A stretch of DNA of 64,000 bases from Pelecanus crispus (Eukaryota > Chordata > Aves > Pelecaniformes > Pelecanidae), in contig NC_134652.1 of the NCBI RefSeq assembly GCF_030463565.1, forward strand, positions 7,405,897 through 7,469,896, written 5' to 3'. Below, one piece after another: positions 12,089 through 24,200 of the stretch. Under the pieces are notes generated by a model. That model was not told where the DNA came from. It worked only from the letters and a program-made list of their open reading frames with translations, and did not search any database. Made by a program: the position numbers and the translations under genes. Position 1 is the first letter of the stretch. Each line of letters starts with the position of its first letter.

Positions 12089-12156
12089 CGCGGCAGGGGC
12101 GCGAATCCCCCGGGCCCAGCCGGCGCCCCGGGGCTGGAGGGCGGCCCAGGCGCCAT

Positions 12157-12158
<2 letters not shown>

Positions 12159-12191
<33 letters not shown>
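12159..12191. repeat. G33 homopolymer
   Basis: Thirty-three uninterrupted G residues lie between the C/T minisatellite and the SFXN4 start codon at 12279. It is probably within or next to the 5' UTR. Runs this long are often mis-sized in assemblies, so the exact length is uncertain. Confidence 0.9.
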
Positions 12192-12193
<2 letters not shown>

Positions 12194-12278
12194 GGATCCC
12201 GGCGCGGCGGCACCGTGCCCGGGCGGAGCGTGCAGCAGCCGGACCGTCCCCCCCAGCGCCTTCCGGTGCCGCGGCTCC

Positions 12279-15200
12279 ATGGACGCCAACCTGCGATTTT
12301 GGAGGGCGGAGGGACAGGTCAGGGGCCGGGGGGGCCGGGGCGGCGCGGCTGGGGCGGGCTGGCTCCGAAATAGCACCTGAAACGTGTCTCCGTCAGTCTT
12401 TTTTTCCAGAGGTTTCTTCTCTGGGCGGACGTCTTGGATCCCCTGCTGCTCCTGAAGTCCTCCGTGAGTACCGCGGCTCGGCCTCGTCGCGTTTGAGTTC
12501 ATAGAATCATAGAATCGTTTAGGTTGGAAAAGACCTTTAAGATCATCCAGTCCAACCATAACCTAACGCTACCAAGTCCACACTAAACCGATTAAGGGTA
12601 GAGTAGCAATTTCATGTTTCCTGGCTTGGTGGCTGGGTTATTTATAATGAAAGTAAAAACTAGGAATCATTAAAGTTGGAAAGGACCTCTGAGATCATCA
12701 TTCCAGTCATCAACCCAACACCACCATGCCCACCGAACCATGTCCCAGAGTGCCACGTCTGCCTGTTTTTTGAAAGCCGTGGCTGGTGGCAGGGGTCACA
12801 GCAGGGACGGACGGGTGTTTTGGGGCCTGGGTCGCAGGATGGGGGCGGGGGGGGGCTGGCCCCCCCTGCCCTTGGTGCCGGGGCTCTGCGGGGTGGCACG
12901 GCCTCCTCCGCTCCGGCTCCAAAACCTGGCTGGTAATGGGAAGGTTAGCGATCGGCCTTACGAACTTTGACTTTGCTAAGGCGTAAAACAATATCATAGA
13001 ATCATAGAATCGTTTAGGTTGGAAAAGACCTTTAAGATCATCCAGTCCAACCATAAAATACATGCACATATATATATATATATAAAAGAAATCCAACGTA
13101 TGTATATGCATTTCTATACATAATCACATAAAACTAAGGGCATGTCTAGACACTGCCGTTTCAGCAGTCCCGTCTAGACCGTGGCTGCTGTGCCAGCAGT
13201 TGAGTTAGCCCAGTCAACGATCAGGAAACCCCCAAAGATGGGAGAGATGAAGTGAGCAGCTGGGCAGGCTGTTCTTAAAAACAGTCGGCTGCCGGGGACT
13301 TGTGACGGGGAGCTGTCGCAGCTTTGGAGAGGACAGGGTTGCTGAACTGCACTGCAGGCACCCAGAATATGTGCTTGCTAATCCACATACCTGTCCTTGT
13401 GGTGCAGCTTAATCTGCAGGTCATGAAGCTCTTCAGTTCTCTTCCAAGTGGCTATACAGAAAGGAATCCTCCTCTAAGACAGAGCACACCGGATTTGTAG
13501 GGCCTTTTTGTGCCAGAGAATGATTATTATGATTTTAACATTAATTATTCAAAGTGTGACACTAAACACGTTGTGGGTGATAAAGCGTAGCTTCTAAATT
13601 TCAGGAACTGTCATGACAGCAAAATTCTGGGGAAGACGTGCTTTTCTGTCCATCCACTTTTGTATGGTTTTGTCAGGGGTGACAAAGAAAAAAGCACAGC
13701 ATGTTGTATGAGAGTCAGCTGGTTGGTCAGTATGTTAAGGGAATTTTTGTTGACTGATTTTTTTAAATTTATTTTTTAAGGGAAAGCTCAATTAAAGCAA
13801 AAGAACACTGTCAAAATGTGTGTATGTGAGATATTTCCTCGTCACCTGCAGAGTTAATGTGTTGTGTGTGTCTACTCATCTATCTCTATGTATGTGTATA
13901 TATAGTATGAATACTTATCTCTCTATATATTTACATGTACAAATAATATAATTTAGTAAATGTACATTATATGTATGTAAACACCAACAATAAAATTTCA
14001 CAGTACATTCAAGGATTTTGAGCTCTGGGATTAGTTCACACCTCCTTGAATTAAAATACACTGTTGCAAATAGAGATGCGCCTGTTGAAGAAAAGTCAAA
14101 TTATCTCATAAATTCTCCTAAGATGGGCAGCTTTTTATGTAGGCTATGGATAACTACATGAGGTTACAGTATTATTCTCTTTGTTTAAGTGTACCTGTTT
14201 TTCATAATTAAAAGCTTAAGCCGAGTTTAAAGGAAGAGTGGAAGATGCAAAACTTGATCACACATTTGTGAACGTGCAGGAACATCTAGTGGTGGTGTGA
14301 CTCATTTCTGGTAATTTTAAAGGTCTGGTTTGGAATTTCATTTTAAAATAGTCATCTAGGTGCCTGTGGGGATATCAGATGGTTGCTTTGGTGGCAAATC
14401 TTTGAATTTGCCAGCACAGCGGGATAACTTTAAGTACAAGAATAACACTTTTGATTTCAGTGAGGTTTTTCATGTGCTTAAAGTTCAGGTGCATTTATGT
14501 AATGGGCTGAAGGATTGATATTTACAGGGATGAAGGGGGCCTGAATAATCTAAAAGTTTTTATGACTGTGAACTAGTTGTGTGTCGAAGTGCGTTCTTGC
14601 TTTAACTGCTTTGGTGAAGGACAGGTACATTAGCTTGACATTCTAAGTTTGTATTTAATGTGTCTTATAACCGATACATTGCACTGTAGAATATTGGAAT
14701 CTGAGTTACTTTTTCCTCATTGGTTTGTTTTTTTCTCAAATATAGGATGAAATAAGAAGAACCAGGTTATTATTACAAAACAGTGGAAAGACGCTGAGTG
14801 AGCCCATACAGAATGGTCAGGTATTTTGGAGCACAGTTTATAGAAAATAGAGATGTCTTTTTTTTCATGGCTGAAATAGTTGTTATTAGTATCAGATCTA
14901 GCAGACAGAATACTAAGATTCAGATACAAGGGATAACACAAGAAAAACTCATTGCTACAGAGATTTTTCTAATCTATGAATCTCATGTGGATTTCTTTGG
15001 ATGACTCTTGCTGCCAAATTGCAGTATTATTATCCTGAAGAATGCTAGGTTGTGTATAATATAGCTGAGTTTAAAAGATGCTCTCAGATCACTCTAGGAA
15101 TCATTGCTTTAAGCCTGTCTGTCCTCAGCTGGGATGATATAGGTAGGTGATAAATACGTAAAATACTTATGGAGCTCATTTTGAATCTTTGATGTTGGAT

Positions 15201-18200
15201 CATCGTGTAGAGGGCAGGTTGGTTTGGTTTCACATCTCATAAAATGAGCAGTAGCACTACTTGGGTGGAAAACTTACTCATGGAATTGCTGGAAAGTACT
15301 GCTGAGCTCTTGCTTTGTTAGGTGGAGTCTTTCTTTTGATTCAGTATGGGCTTGGCTCTTCCCATGTGGCATTTGGTACCTTCTGTGTCAAAGTCTGAAA
15401 GGAGAAATAAAAACTTCTGTGATTCCAGAAAAGCTGAAGTCTTAACATAAGTGTTTAGGCTTTTAGCCATATTTAAGAATTGTTCTTTTCTGTTTTAAAA
15501 TACCTACTAGCTTAACTTTTTAAAATTAACTTTCTGTTGTGCCATAATGTGTACTTTGGTGCTGTTACACAGCACATGGGATGTGAGTAAGTTATATTCA
15601 ACAAGGAGTATATGGAGAGAAATTCAGGGAAAAAATCATTCAAGGGGTGTATACATATATGGCATTCCATATAAAAGTAAGTTATTGGGGAAAAAAAAAG
15701 ATAAAATAAATTTAGAAAGAAGATTTTACCCAGTCTCTTCTGAAGCTCGATACTAACCTAATTTTCAAATTGTTTAGATGAAACAAGCCTTCCTGCTAAG
15801 CCTGGTAAGTTTACAAAATACTTAGAAATCTTTTTTTTTCTTTCTTATTCAAGTGTGGCAAAGGTGGTCTAATTTAACTTTTTTTTTTTCTTTTAAGTCC
15901 AGTGTACATCCTGATACAGACAAGATAATTCCTGTTTTGTTTAGACCTCCAGGTAAGTTCCCTTAAGAGAAGTTTTGTGTATGTGACTGAAGAATCAGAG
16001 GGGAATAGCTAAATAGTAAATAGCCACTGTGATACTACAGTGATACTCTTCTCCATATAGAAAAACAAGTAGACCTCTTAACTTCTGTTAGTTGCATTGT
16101 CATGTCTGTTGAAGATTTATTTATTCCTACGGTCCTCCTGAGGATTTTTTCCCACAGTTCATTTGCTCAGCTAGGTCTGACCTGTCTCTGGTTTTTGTCA
16201 CTACAGAATGAATTCCCAAATCCCTTCACATGTAAAACAACCTACTATAAGCTAAGTTTTCACTTCATGAATGTGGCTACTGTGTGATTTTACTTGCTGT
16301 GGTAGCAGGTAAAGCCTGCCTGGGGGGATGTTTAGGGAGCCAAGACAGCACAGGTCGTTAATCAGATACAACCATACTTGGGCTATTTACTCATATAACC
16401 ACTCACAGCTGTGACAGCCTGTGTTGCCACCTATCTCTTTTTGAGTAGAGGAGAAGCAATTTCTGTTCAAAACTCGGTTATATAGTTCTGAGTAGCCACA
16501 TTGAGTGGCGTTCACAAGGGTTTCTTTTGGCTGTAAGTTGTGACCGGATATTCTGGCTTCTTCAGTGAGGGATGGGAGACAAAGGTTAGAATTGAATGGT
16601 GTTTTTTTTGTGGGCAGTGTTTTACTTAGAGCTGAAACTAGAGGGGGAAAGTAAGGGGAATTTTCTGCTCAAAATCTAGACTCAGCAGTTATTTTTACTG
16701 AAATAAAGTTTTCTTTCTTTTTAGCCTTCCTGCCCATCTCTCTTCCATTGGTGAGTAATCATGAAAGATGCTAATGTATCACAGGGCTTACATTTTTCCA
16801 AAGCCAGGCGTTGGAGGGAGGGAATAGAAGGTTTTAGGCTTCTTAGTTGTATTTTCAGCACAAACTTTTTAAATGACATCTATTTTATGGGAACTGCTGA
16901 GTAATGTAGAAATTGAGCCCTTAGGGAATCTTATTGGAAGTCCAAACGTGTTAGCTACCTTCCTTCAGCAGTATTCAAAGAGATTGTTCATGCATGAAAG
17001 TCAGCTTTCTGATGCAAGATGAAATTCACTAGGCATTAAGAGCAAGGCCTGGTTTTGGTCTGTTTAACCTCAAAAAACTGGAACTGCAGTAGGAAGGAGT
17101 CAGACGTTATGTTCTGTGTTTCAGACACAGAATATGATTTTTTTCTTGTGTAGATTGTGCGTTTGCAAGTAAGAAATGGTATGGTCAAGAAATTACAAAA
17201 GATATAGAAATAAACGTGTTAAGTGCTCAAAAATTGCACCATTTTATTTCGTAAAATTTGTAGCTGCAATTATATGCATGTTTGTTTATTTAGATGTGTT
17301 CACCTTTGGTTTTGGCATATGAGTATACGTACTGAGATACGTCATTCCATACAGAGATTACAGCATGAACTTCTATGGCACTACTAGGAAGCATAACAGC
17401 CATCAAGACTTTCATGAAATTCATTAAGAACAGTAATAGAATTAACAGAAGTATTTCTTTTTGATATTTCCAGCTTAATGCTCTTTCACAGATGTGGTTA
17501 GATTCAGTGCTGGCATTAATAATAAAGGTAGTTGATCCACTAATATTGAATTAACGAATGATCCTCCTCTGAGGCTTTGGATGTTCCATGCCCTCCTCTT
17601 ATTCAATATTTGCCCTATCTTGATCGACTCTCTACTTTGAGAGTGCTTCATACCTGCTAGGCCAGACCTCAAGAAAGGCTGTGGTTTACTGAAACAGAAG
17701 TTCTTATTCACTGTCTCAGTTGGGAAGTAAATCCTAGAATCTTTGATCTGGGAACAGGTAGATCTAGTATTTATATCCCCACTAGCCAAAACAATCTGAC
17801 CCTTTCTCATTCACTACTTTAATTACATTTTTATCATCTTAGTTATTTTATTTGCATCTCTTTAAGCTTCACAGGTACAAACGCGTTTTTTATTTGGGGT
17901 AAGAAAGCATCTTGCCCAAATATTCTCGCACACAATGTTTTAATCACTGTGTCTCTGTGTTTTATATTGGATAGAAAAAGTGAGTATGTCGCATCTTTGG
18001 CAAGAAAGTGTGTTAGCCTAGAATCAAGGCAAATGGCTTCAGGTGCTGACTGGAGCCTTTGTTGCTGCTGCAAATAGTAACATAGCAGTTCTCTTTGTGC
18101 TCTAAGGCCACCACTGCTCACCAAAAACTTCTAGGCTCATCAAACCTAATTTTCTTGTGGGGTTTTCCTCTTAGGTTATTGCTTCATCTCTTCAGCTCCG

Positions 18201-21200
18201 GGCAACACAAACTTTTTTTTGTCAGGTAATGAACTCTTTCTTTGTACATTTACAAGTCTTCTAGTCTCAATCCCAAATTCATTTTTGCTTATCATCTCTC
18301 CTTTCTGCAGTTTGTGTTTCACACATATACCACAGGATTCACCCTATTGAATGGAAATGGTACCACAAAGGCTGAAGTATGTGTTGATTTTTATTTTTTA
18401 AATCATCTTAATTGTACGAGACCATTTTGAACATGATTTACAAGTGTTTTACAAATGCTCTTATGGAGTATGTTTCTTCTGTCCTTCTCAGGAGTACTCA
18501 CTTCAACAAAAGCAGATGTTCTACAGCTTGGGAGCCATTTCCTATGCAGCATGTATTGGTGTATGTATTTGCTTAATGATTGCTTTCCTAATAAGCTCTC
18601 CTGAGAAGGAGTAGGTGCTGAGATAATCACACTACCAGATATCCTTCAGGATTGTGCTTTAATGCTCTACTTTAATGTCTTGCCTCAGAACTGCTGAGAA
18701 CAAGAATTTTTGGGATCATCTGTCAGCCAGTACCTTGCTTGGCTTCCTCTGATGCTTCCTCTTCTGTCCTTTTCATTATTATTCTGCAAGCTTAGAAAAT
18801 GGGTGGTGAGAGAAAACAGCCAGGGTTTACAAACACAGAATAACTCACTGGGTTGCTATAGTTGATTTTTTGATGTGGTGCTGTGGAAGAGATCTGTCTA
18901 GCTCTAAAAAAGCGGGGAAACTGCAGGCATCTGTCCTGGATAGAGTTAGCTCAGATCCCAGAAGCAGCATAGCCATGAAAATACTGCACTGAATGCAGGT
19001 TAATTAGCCGTCCAGGAGGGCTGGGTAGCTGAGGGGTACTTAGCTAGCCCTGTGCTGGGCTAGAATAGGAACTTGCAGTTTCCAGAGTTTGCTACATCAG
19101 AATGAGCGCTGGTATCCTCATGACACTCACTGCAAGTGTAGATGCCCCTACAATGCATTTCCTTGCTCTCCATACTAAACACTGAATTTTTTTTTTTTTT
19201 TTTTTTTTGAACCTTCTGGCATAAAATTATGGCTGTCCCTGCTTTTGTTAGGTGGACTTTCACCTCTGTCCACTAGGCAAAACAGCTGGGCCCGCAGTGC
19301 TCAGGACTTTACAGAGGTCTGAGGAGGCAGCTATGCCCGTGGGTGAATGTGGGAGTTCTTCCCCTTTGTCCTGCAAGGGAGACTCAGAGCACTAGCTGGT
19401 GTCCTGGCCATTTAGTCCTAAATGAAACTTCCTGCAAGTGTATTACGGGAATATAGAAAGTGCAGAGAATCAGGAATGAATGCACAAGCGCACCAGCTGT
19501 TCTGTTTGGGGGAGAGAGCAGTATGCGTCACAAGGCAGTTGGGACAGATGTCCAAGGAATATTAGTCAGAGGTAATTGTTTTCCTTTTTCTGTCTTTGTA
19601 TTCACACTGCTATTGTCCTATATGTAATAATGTTTAATGCTTTTTTTTTATCATAATATTTTGTATTCTTGTCTAAAAGACTGATTACAAATACCTTCAA
19701 TAACTAGAGAACATATGTATTTTGTTGGAATGTTAAATCAAGGCATTTGTTTATTTTTATAGATGGTTGTTGGAATGTTAAATCAAGGCATTTGTTTATT
19801 TTTATAGATGGTAGCTATGTACTAAGTTGCAGATTTATTTTCCTAAACTGTTGCACATACTGAAATACTGCGCACTTTTTTTAAGAAGGTGCCTGTTTCC
19901 TCTCAATGCCTTAGGCTCTTCCTCTTGTCTTCATGAATCGACACACACTGAAGAGTTCGTTAACTCAACTAGTCGTCAAAAAACTTCTACCTGCTCCTCT
20001 TCTTGGTGAGCATAAAGAAACTGTACATCCTGCAGCTGCTCTGAGGGCTGTTTGCTGCCCCCATCTGACTATAGAATTTTCTTGCCCTTGCATAGATGAG
20101 GCCTGACAGTTTCCAAGCTGCCTTCTCTGACTGCCTGTGCTGGGTACTTTCCTTCCTGTGCGAGAGTGAGCACTCACTGATCAGTGTAGCTGACCTCTAT
20201 TTGATGCTTGCTGGTTTTTATAGTTTTAGAGCTCTCAGCACTCTTCTGACCTTTGTATGCACGATGTGCAACTCTTTCTCCAAAGATCTCCAGGGATGCA
20301 GTTGGCATTTTTTCTTTGGCTTGCACATTATACCTGAAACCATCAGGACTGCCAGGAGGGATCAGGAGGGCAGTAGCACTCAAACTGGCACAACGTGGTG
20401 TGGCACATACGACACCAGAGCGCAACACAGCGCTGGGTGTGCACTGGCATATTTCCTTAATCGGGCTGAGGCTGCTGCTGGCTACCTAACTGCTGACAGT
20501 GTAGAAAGTAGGTGTTGTTACAACAGAATATTATTAACCTTGCAAGGTAACGGGACTCAGTTCATTACTGGAGCAGCTCTACTGGCATTGCTGAAGTTGC
20601 ACCAGGACAAGTTTAACTATCTGATGTCATTAACTTTTTCTAATGCCATTAAAGAAATTTTTGGCCTTTCCTAGAGGGAAGCTGGTAAAATTAAAACAAA
20701 TGTCATCTCCCCTGTTCCAAGTTATGTGAGATGGCTACCCAGATCTTTCTGAGGATCTGCATAACAGCTTTCTGACTTGTTTCCCTTGGAGCAGGTGTTA
20801 AAATGTGCTTCCATTTTCTTAAATATAGAGAGGAACCTGAGGATGATTGATTAGTATTAGTCCAGCATTTGAAAAGTGCCATCTGTTACACTGATGTCTT
20901 TATTGAACAACCCTGCCAAAAACTAACAGAGAAATCTACTATTTCAAACAAGGTCAGTTTGCCAGACTGTGCCCTGTTACGCCTGGATCTTGGCCTAGAA
21001 AAGAGAAAGGGGAAAACCAGCTAGATGACTAACTTCCATTTGGTACGGCCTTTATAAATGCCAGTGGTTTAGGCTTGTATTTTCAGTGACTGACTGTGGG
21101 ATGGGTGTTTTCAGGTACCTTGTAAAGCTGGGTCTGGAGGAGACGGAAACATTCTCATCTAGGATCCAGCTGAAGCACTGCTGCTTGTGACAGACACACA

Positions 21201-24200
21201 GCTGGGCAGAGAAGTGCCATAATGCAATAATGGAACATGTTAGAGCCAGTGTTCCTCTGGCACCCTCCTTTTCAAATAAGGAATGCAGCCTTTACTTCAG
21301 GTCTGTTCCCTTCAGGGTCCTCTTTTTCTGTGCTAGATTTTGTGCTGACCAGTACAAAACCTACCCACAACACAAACCCCTCCCCTTTAGCTTAAGAACA
21401 AAGTACTCTTGGTTTGACCTGGATGGCAGTGATTGAAAGCTCTGAGTCCGTAATGATAAAGTACCTTTTAAGACTGGGCCTTAAAATCTCACTCAAACTT
21501 CTGAAACAAAAATTAAGATCCCAAGTAGATTTTTATGGGGCAGTCTCTTAAGCTGCCAGGTTATTCAGTTGTGAACTGTTGAACTGGAAATGCAAAATGC
21601 ACATAATTATGAATGTTACTATTGAGATAGTCCTTTTGGATCTTTTAAAGCAAAATCCTCTTTAACTCTCAGGCTTGATGACTGCATTTACTGTGGCGGT
21701 GGCGAGAAGCCCAGAATTTGAGAATGGAATTGAAGTGATGGACAGGAACGGCAAGGTTGTAGGAGTGTCACAGAAGGCTGGTGAGAAGGTAGGCGAGGGG
21801 GTGGAGGCCTCTCTTGACTTGCCTTTCATTCCCTGCTAAGAGCTGAATGTGATGCTGACAGTAGATAGAGTTGGATATATTGAAATGAGGAAACACAGAT
21901 CAGGTGCTGAATCTCTGGGTAGGCTTGGACTAGTCTCTGGAACCAGGCTGGCACCTGTCTTGTGTCTTCAAAGGTCACCAGCCTCCGCAGCCCAATATAC
22001 CGAGTGCCAGAGTTGAGCCACAGAGACACCAGCACAGGCATTTCTGCTTTCCTTGCTCACCTCAGAAGCAGACTCTTGGACCTTCTTCTGATGGGACACC
22101 TCCAGGAAAAGCCCTGTGTTGTACATACCACATGCACCTTCTGTGGTGGCAGTATCATTTAAAGGCTGTGCCTCCCAAAGGGTCATGCCCTGATCTACAG
22201 CATGCTAGTGCATTTTATCCTTGGGCTCCGGTTGCCAACTCTGTATTTGCTCCTTGCCTTGTTCATCAACATCCACTGTAGAGCCTGGCACAGGAACTAG
22301 AGCAAGGAGTTGTGTTCTATGTGCTGTCAGTGACCCTCCTTTTCTAGGCTGCTGTCCAGAGGGGAGGAAACAGCTAGATGAGCATAAAGATTTGTGGACA
22401 GCCGGAGAGAGAACTTCAGATTTGACACAGGATAGTTAGGATGCCCAGAAGGTATAACCATTTGGAAGAAGTTCAGCACAACTTAAAAAAAGCAAGCCTC
22501 AGCAAAATTATTATCGTGGTAGGAAAACTTGATATGACATCAGTAGTTTCACCTCCCTTCTAAGGTATTCCTTAGTCACAAGTGGAATATTTACCACTTG
22601 TAGGAGTTTAGTTTCCGTTTAGGAAAGAATTCCTCTAACCAATGTTTTTATCCCTCATTAACCTGTTGCTTGATGCTCCAGAGTATTAGACAAAAAAGTG
22701 CTCACAGAAGCATGCAGTATTTGAAGCTGCACAGGGCACTGCTTTAACAACATTTATTTTTCTCTCTCTCTCCCTGGAGGCCGTTAAAGAAACAGCATTG
22801 TCACGAGCAGTCTTGTTTGGGACAGCGTTCTTCCTGCCAGCTGTGCTTATGTACTTCGTGGAAAGGTAGGAGGTGCTGCAAAAGGGCTGGGGGTGCCTGG
22901 TCAGTGTGTATTCTGGTTTTTAGTCTGGCTGTTACCACTTGCCAATTTTTTCATGGTAGAACTGATTATCTGGGAAGTTTCTGTTCAGCTACTGTGATTC
23001 ATTTAGATAAGTCAGTGAATCTGGTTATGTCCGCACCCATGCTTTGAGGGTTTGCAGCAGGTTGTGTAAAACTATGAGGGTTTCCTCTTTGCTCCCATGC
23101 AGGAAACATGTTTGTGCTCTCCCGACAGGCTGTTTCCAGCACCTAGGTTCCCTAACTTGATTTGAGTCCCAGTGTCTGGTGTCAAGGTTGTTGACAGCAC
23201 TTAGCTTAGATTTGTTATTTCTGAAGAGGTAATATGGCACTTGAATTTCAACTAAAACCGTATCCCAACTTCCAAATAGTTTTCCATATATTGTAAAACA
23301 TATTCTTGCTTTTGCAACATTTAGAAACCCTATATCATAAGAAGAATTCATTGTATGCTTTATGAGAGAATTCTTAGCCTGCCCTGAGCTATTGGTAGGG
23401 ATCATCTATGTCATGTAATTTGGTACTGCCTCAATCAATTCCCTGTCCCCTTTTTTAGCTTAAGGGACTCCTGTTACCAGAAGACATAAATGCAGATGTA
23501 ATATAAAATTTTATATACATATCAAGTAATAAATTTTTACGAGACCAAGTAAGACTGCCAAGAGGAACAAAATCTAAAAGGAAAGAGGGTAATGCAAGAA
23601 AAATCTTAGTCAATGTCCTGGTTTTGGCTGGGATAGAGAACTGAAATGCTTTAAAGCTCTAACGCACCTTCTCTTCTTGTGGCATTTTGATCTTGCTGCT
23701 TATTTTATTAATCTTGTATTGGCAATCTGGGCTTGGAAAATACTGCAGCTAAATACAAAACAAAGGGAAAGAACAGGAAGTTAGGAGTAAGAACGTAAGA
23801 AATAAAGTAAGGAAACATCTTTAGGATTTGTAAGCCTAGGTTATTGCTAATTTCAGTGCAATTTCAACCACTAAAACAGTAGCTAATGCTCTTTGTCTTG
23901 CTGTCAGATTATTTTTCGAGCCCAAACTGACATACATACTTTTCAATGTCTTGGACAGAGCAAAATTTGCAAAAACTCCACATGCTTTGGCTTCGGTGAG
24001 AATGCTTATGATTACGTCAGTACTAGCAGGGATGCTACCAGTTTCACTTAGTATATTCCCACAATGTGGGGAGGTAAGTCCTTTCATGGGAGTTGATTTA
24101 GGATTATTGTTATATTAAATAATCATTCTATAACTATGGCCAGCAGTCTTAAGGCCATATAGGAAAAATAGGATTAGTGTGGTTGTGCATCTCAAATGGG

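Larger units (their letters stand above)
11215..12480 (+). promoter_or_regulatory. SFXN4 CpG/GC-rich promoter region
   Basis: GC-rich sequence surrounds SFXN4 exons 1 and 2 and contains the C/T minisatellite and the G33 run. A GGCGCCATTTG block at 12149-12159, just before the G run, resembles a YY1 core. The start codon context is CTCCATGG: G at +4 but T at -3, so only a moderate initiation site. No TATA box is apparent. The frame stays open upstream of the ATG, so a longer N-terminus cannot be excluded from sequence alone. Confidence 0.6.

Noticed and set aside
11257-12559. Several long open frames on both strands (up to 415 codons), rich in Pro/Leu/Ser or Gly/Arg/Glu
   Set aside because: They are translations of the C/T minisatellite and G run, open in many phases at once, with no domain and no splice logic.
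14811-14820. Alternative SFXN4 exon 3 donor at 14816 (AATG|GTCAGG)
   Set aside because: Using it would break the phase with exon 4. The donor at 14821 (CAG|GTATTT) restores MKQAFLLSL-SSVHPDTD across exons 4 and 5.
20096-20674. 192-codon frame within SFXN4 intron 10
   Set aside because: No recognisable domain, no supporting splice sites, and sequence composition like the surrounding intron.
23990-24005. Strong donor-like TCG|GTGAGA inside SFXN4 exon 13
   Set aside because: The open frame and the match to the family continue through it to the donor at 24074, so it is an internal sequence, not the exon end.
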